A program made the position numbers and the translations under genes. From Methanococcoides sp. (lineage in GTDB: Archaea; Halobacteriota; Methanosarcinia; Methanosarcinales; Methanosarcinaceae), in NCBI GenBank assembly GCA_021108185.1, contig JAIORJ010000080.1:1-43689 (forward strand): DNA of 43,689 nucleotides, read 5' to 3'. The notes below the pieces were generated by a model. It was not told the DNA's origin. It did no database searches and saw only the letters and a program-made list of their open reading frames with translations. This document shows positions 43,566 through 43,689 of this stretch, in pieces. Positions within the stretch are counted from its first letter, which is position 1. Every line of letters starts with the position of its first letter.

Positions 43566-43689
43566 ATGGGAAATCAAGAAATTTTTGACAAGCTCAAAAA
43601 CGCAATAGTGAATCAGGATATTAACGGCTGCTCAGCACTGACACAGGAAGCCCTTGATGCAGGAATTACTGCCTTCGACGTTATCAACG
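43566..43689 (+). CDS. mtmC: Monomethylamine corrinoid protein, 5' part
   Basis: The window ends after 41 codons. The sequence starts MGNQEIFDKLKNAIVNQDI and continues with GCSALTQEALDAGITAFDVIN. It matches the helical N-terminal domain of methylamine corrinoid proteins, closest to MtmC of Methanosarcina as I recall it. MtmC carries the methyl group from monomethylamine methyltransferase MtmB (usually with a pyrrolysine codon) to coenzyme M. MtbC or MttC are less likely. The ATG has a good ribosome site. Confidence 0.88.
   Translation, partial: MGNQEIFDKLKNAIVNQDINGCSALTQEALDAGITAFDVIN

Noticed and set aside
1-43689. CRISPR array
   Set aside because: I found no series of evenly spaced direct repeats anywhere, in spite of the cas1-like relics.

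Overview
The window is archaeal and comes from a methylotrophic methanogen of the Methanosarcinaceae, most like Methanococcoides or Methanolobus. The evidence is a complete acetyl-CoA decarbonylase/synthase (CODH/ACS) operon, the start of a monomethylamine corrinoid protein gene (mtmC), a methanogenesis marker 11 gene, archaeal transcription factor E, the FttA/aCPSF1 termination ribonuclease, a 20S proteasome beta subunit and an archaeal-lipid geranylgeranyl reductase. Most starts carry GGTGAT-type ribosome sites; several others look leaderless, with a TATA box about 26 nt before the ATG. I assign the organism only at family/genus-group level.

Layout. 1-3180 is an AT-rich accessory strip: two decayed 3' ends of a cas1-like gene, an unusual fusion of a D-Ala-D-Ala-ligase-like ATP-grasp enzyme with a DmpA-type (S58) peptidase, and a tRNA-3'-end-like fragment at its border. 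3183-7350 holds a TPP enzyme/methanogenesis marker 11 pair, radC and a MobB-MoaE fusion. 7425-12010 has a soluble multi-PAS histidine kinase and a sodium/solute symporter with its 39-residue companion. 12450-15700 holds asd, a winged-helix regulator, a MoaD/ThiS-like carrier overlapped by a 41-residue ORF, and a HAD phosphatase.

15724-23309 is an information-processing block read on the minus strand: geranylgeranyl reductase, NMD3-like protein, an ATP-grasp protein, TFE, an HD protein, proteasome beta and FttA. 23310-25820 is a second AT-rich island. It opens with a degenerate tRNA-Leu(UAA)-like sequence, carries two unrecognised genes (one with an HEPN-type R-x4-H motif) and ends with a third cas1 3' fragment. 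After a membrane-anchored alpha/beta hydrolase comes the operon cdhA-cdhB-cdhC-cooC-cdhD-cdhE (26943-34867, minus strand), which has a TATA box, a leader of about 110 nt and a strong terminator hairpin.

35225-37312 (plus) holds an AN1-zinc-finger/rhomboid fusion, an overlapping unknown gene and a NYN-domain protein. 37392-41304 (minus) holds gap, an FBPase/IMPase-family phosphatase, NAD kinase and an AksA-type homocitrate synthase. A CooT-like nickel protein, a DUF89 protein, a stand-alone IS630-type helix-turn-helix protein and the 5' end of mtmC complete the window.

Functionally, the mtmC product feeds methyl groups from monomethylamine into methanogenesis. CODH/ACS with CooC (and possibly the CooT-like protein) joins methyl, CO and CoA to make acetyl-CoA, and gap, the phosphatase and NAD kinase support central carbon and NADP supply. 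AksA starts coenzyme B synthesis. The two AT-rich islands look like remains of tRNA-targeted insertions that carried CRISPR-Cas or defence genes.
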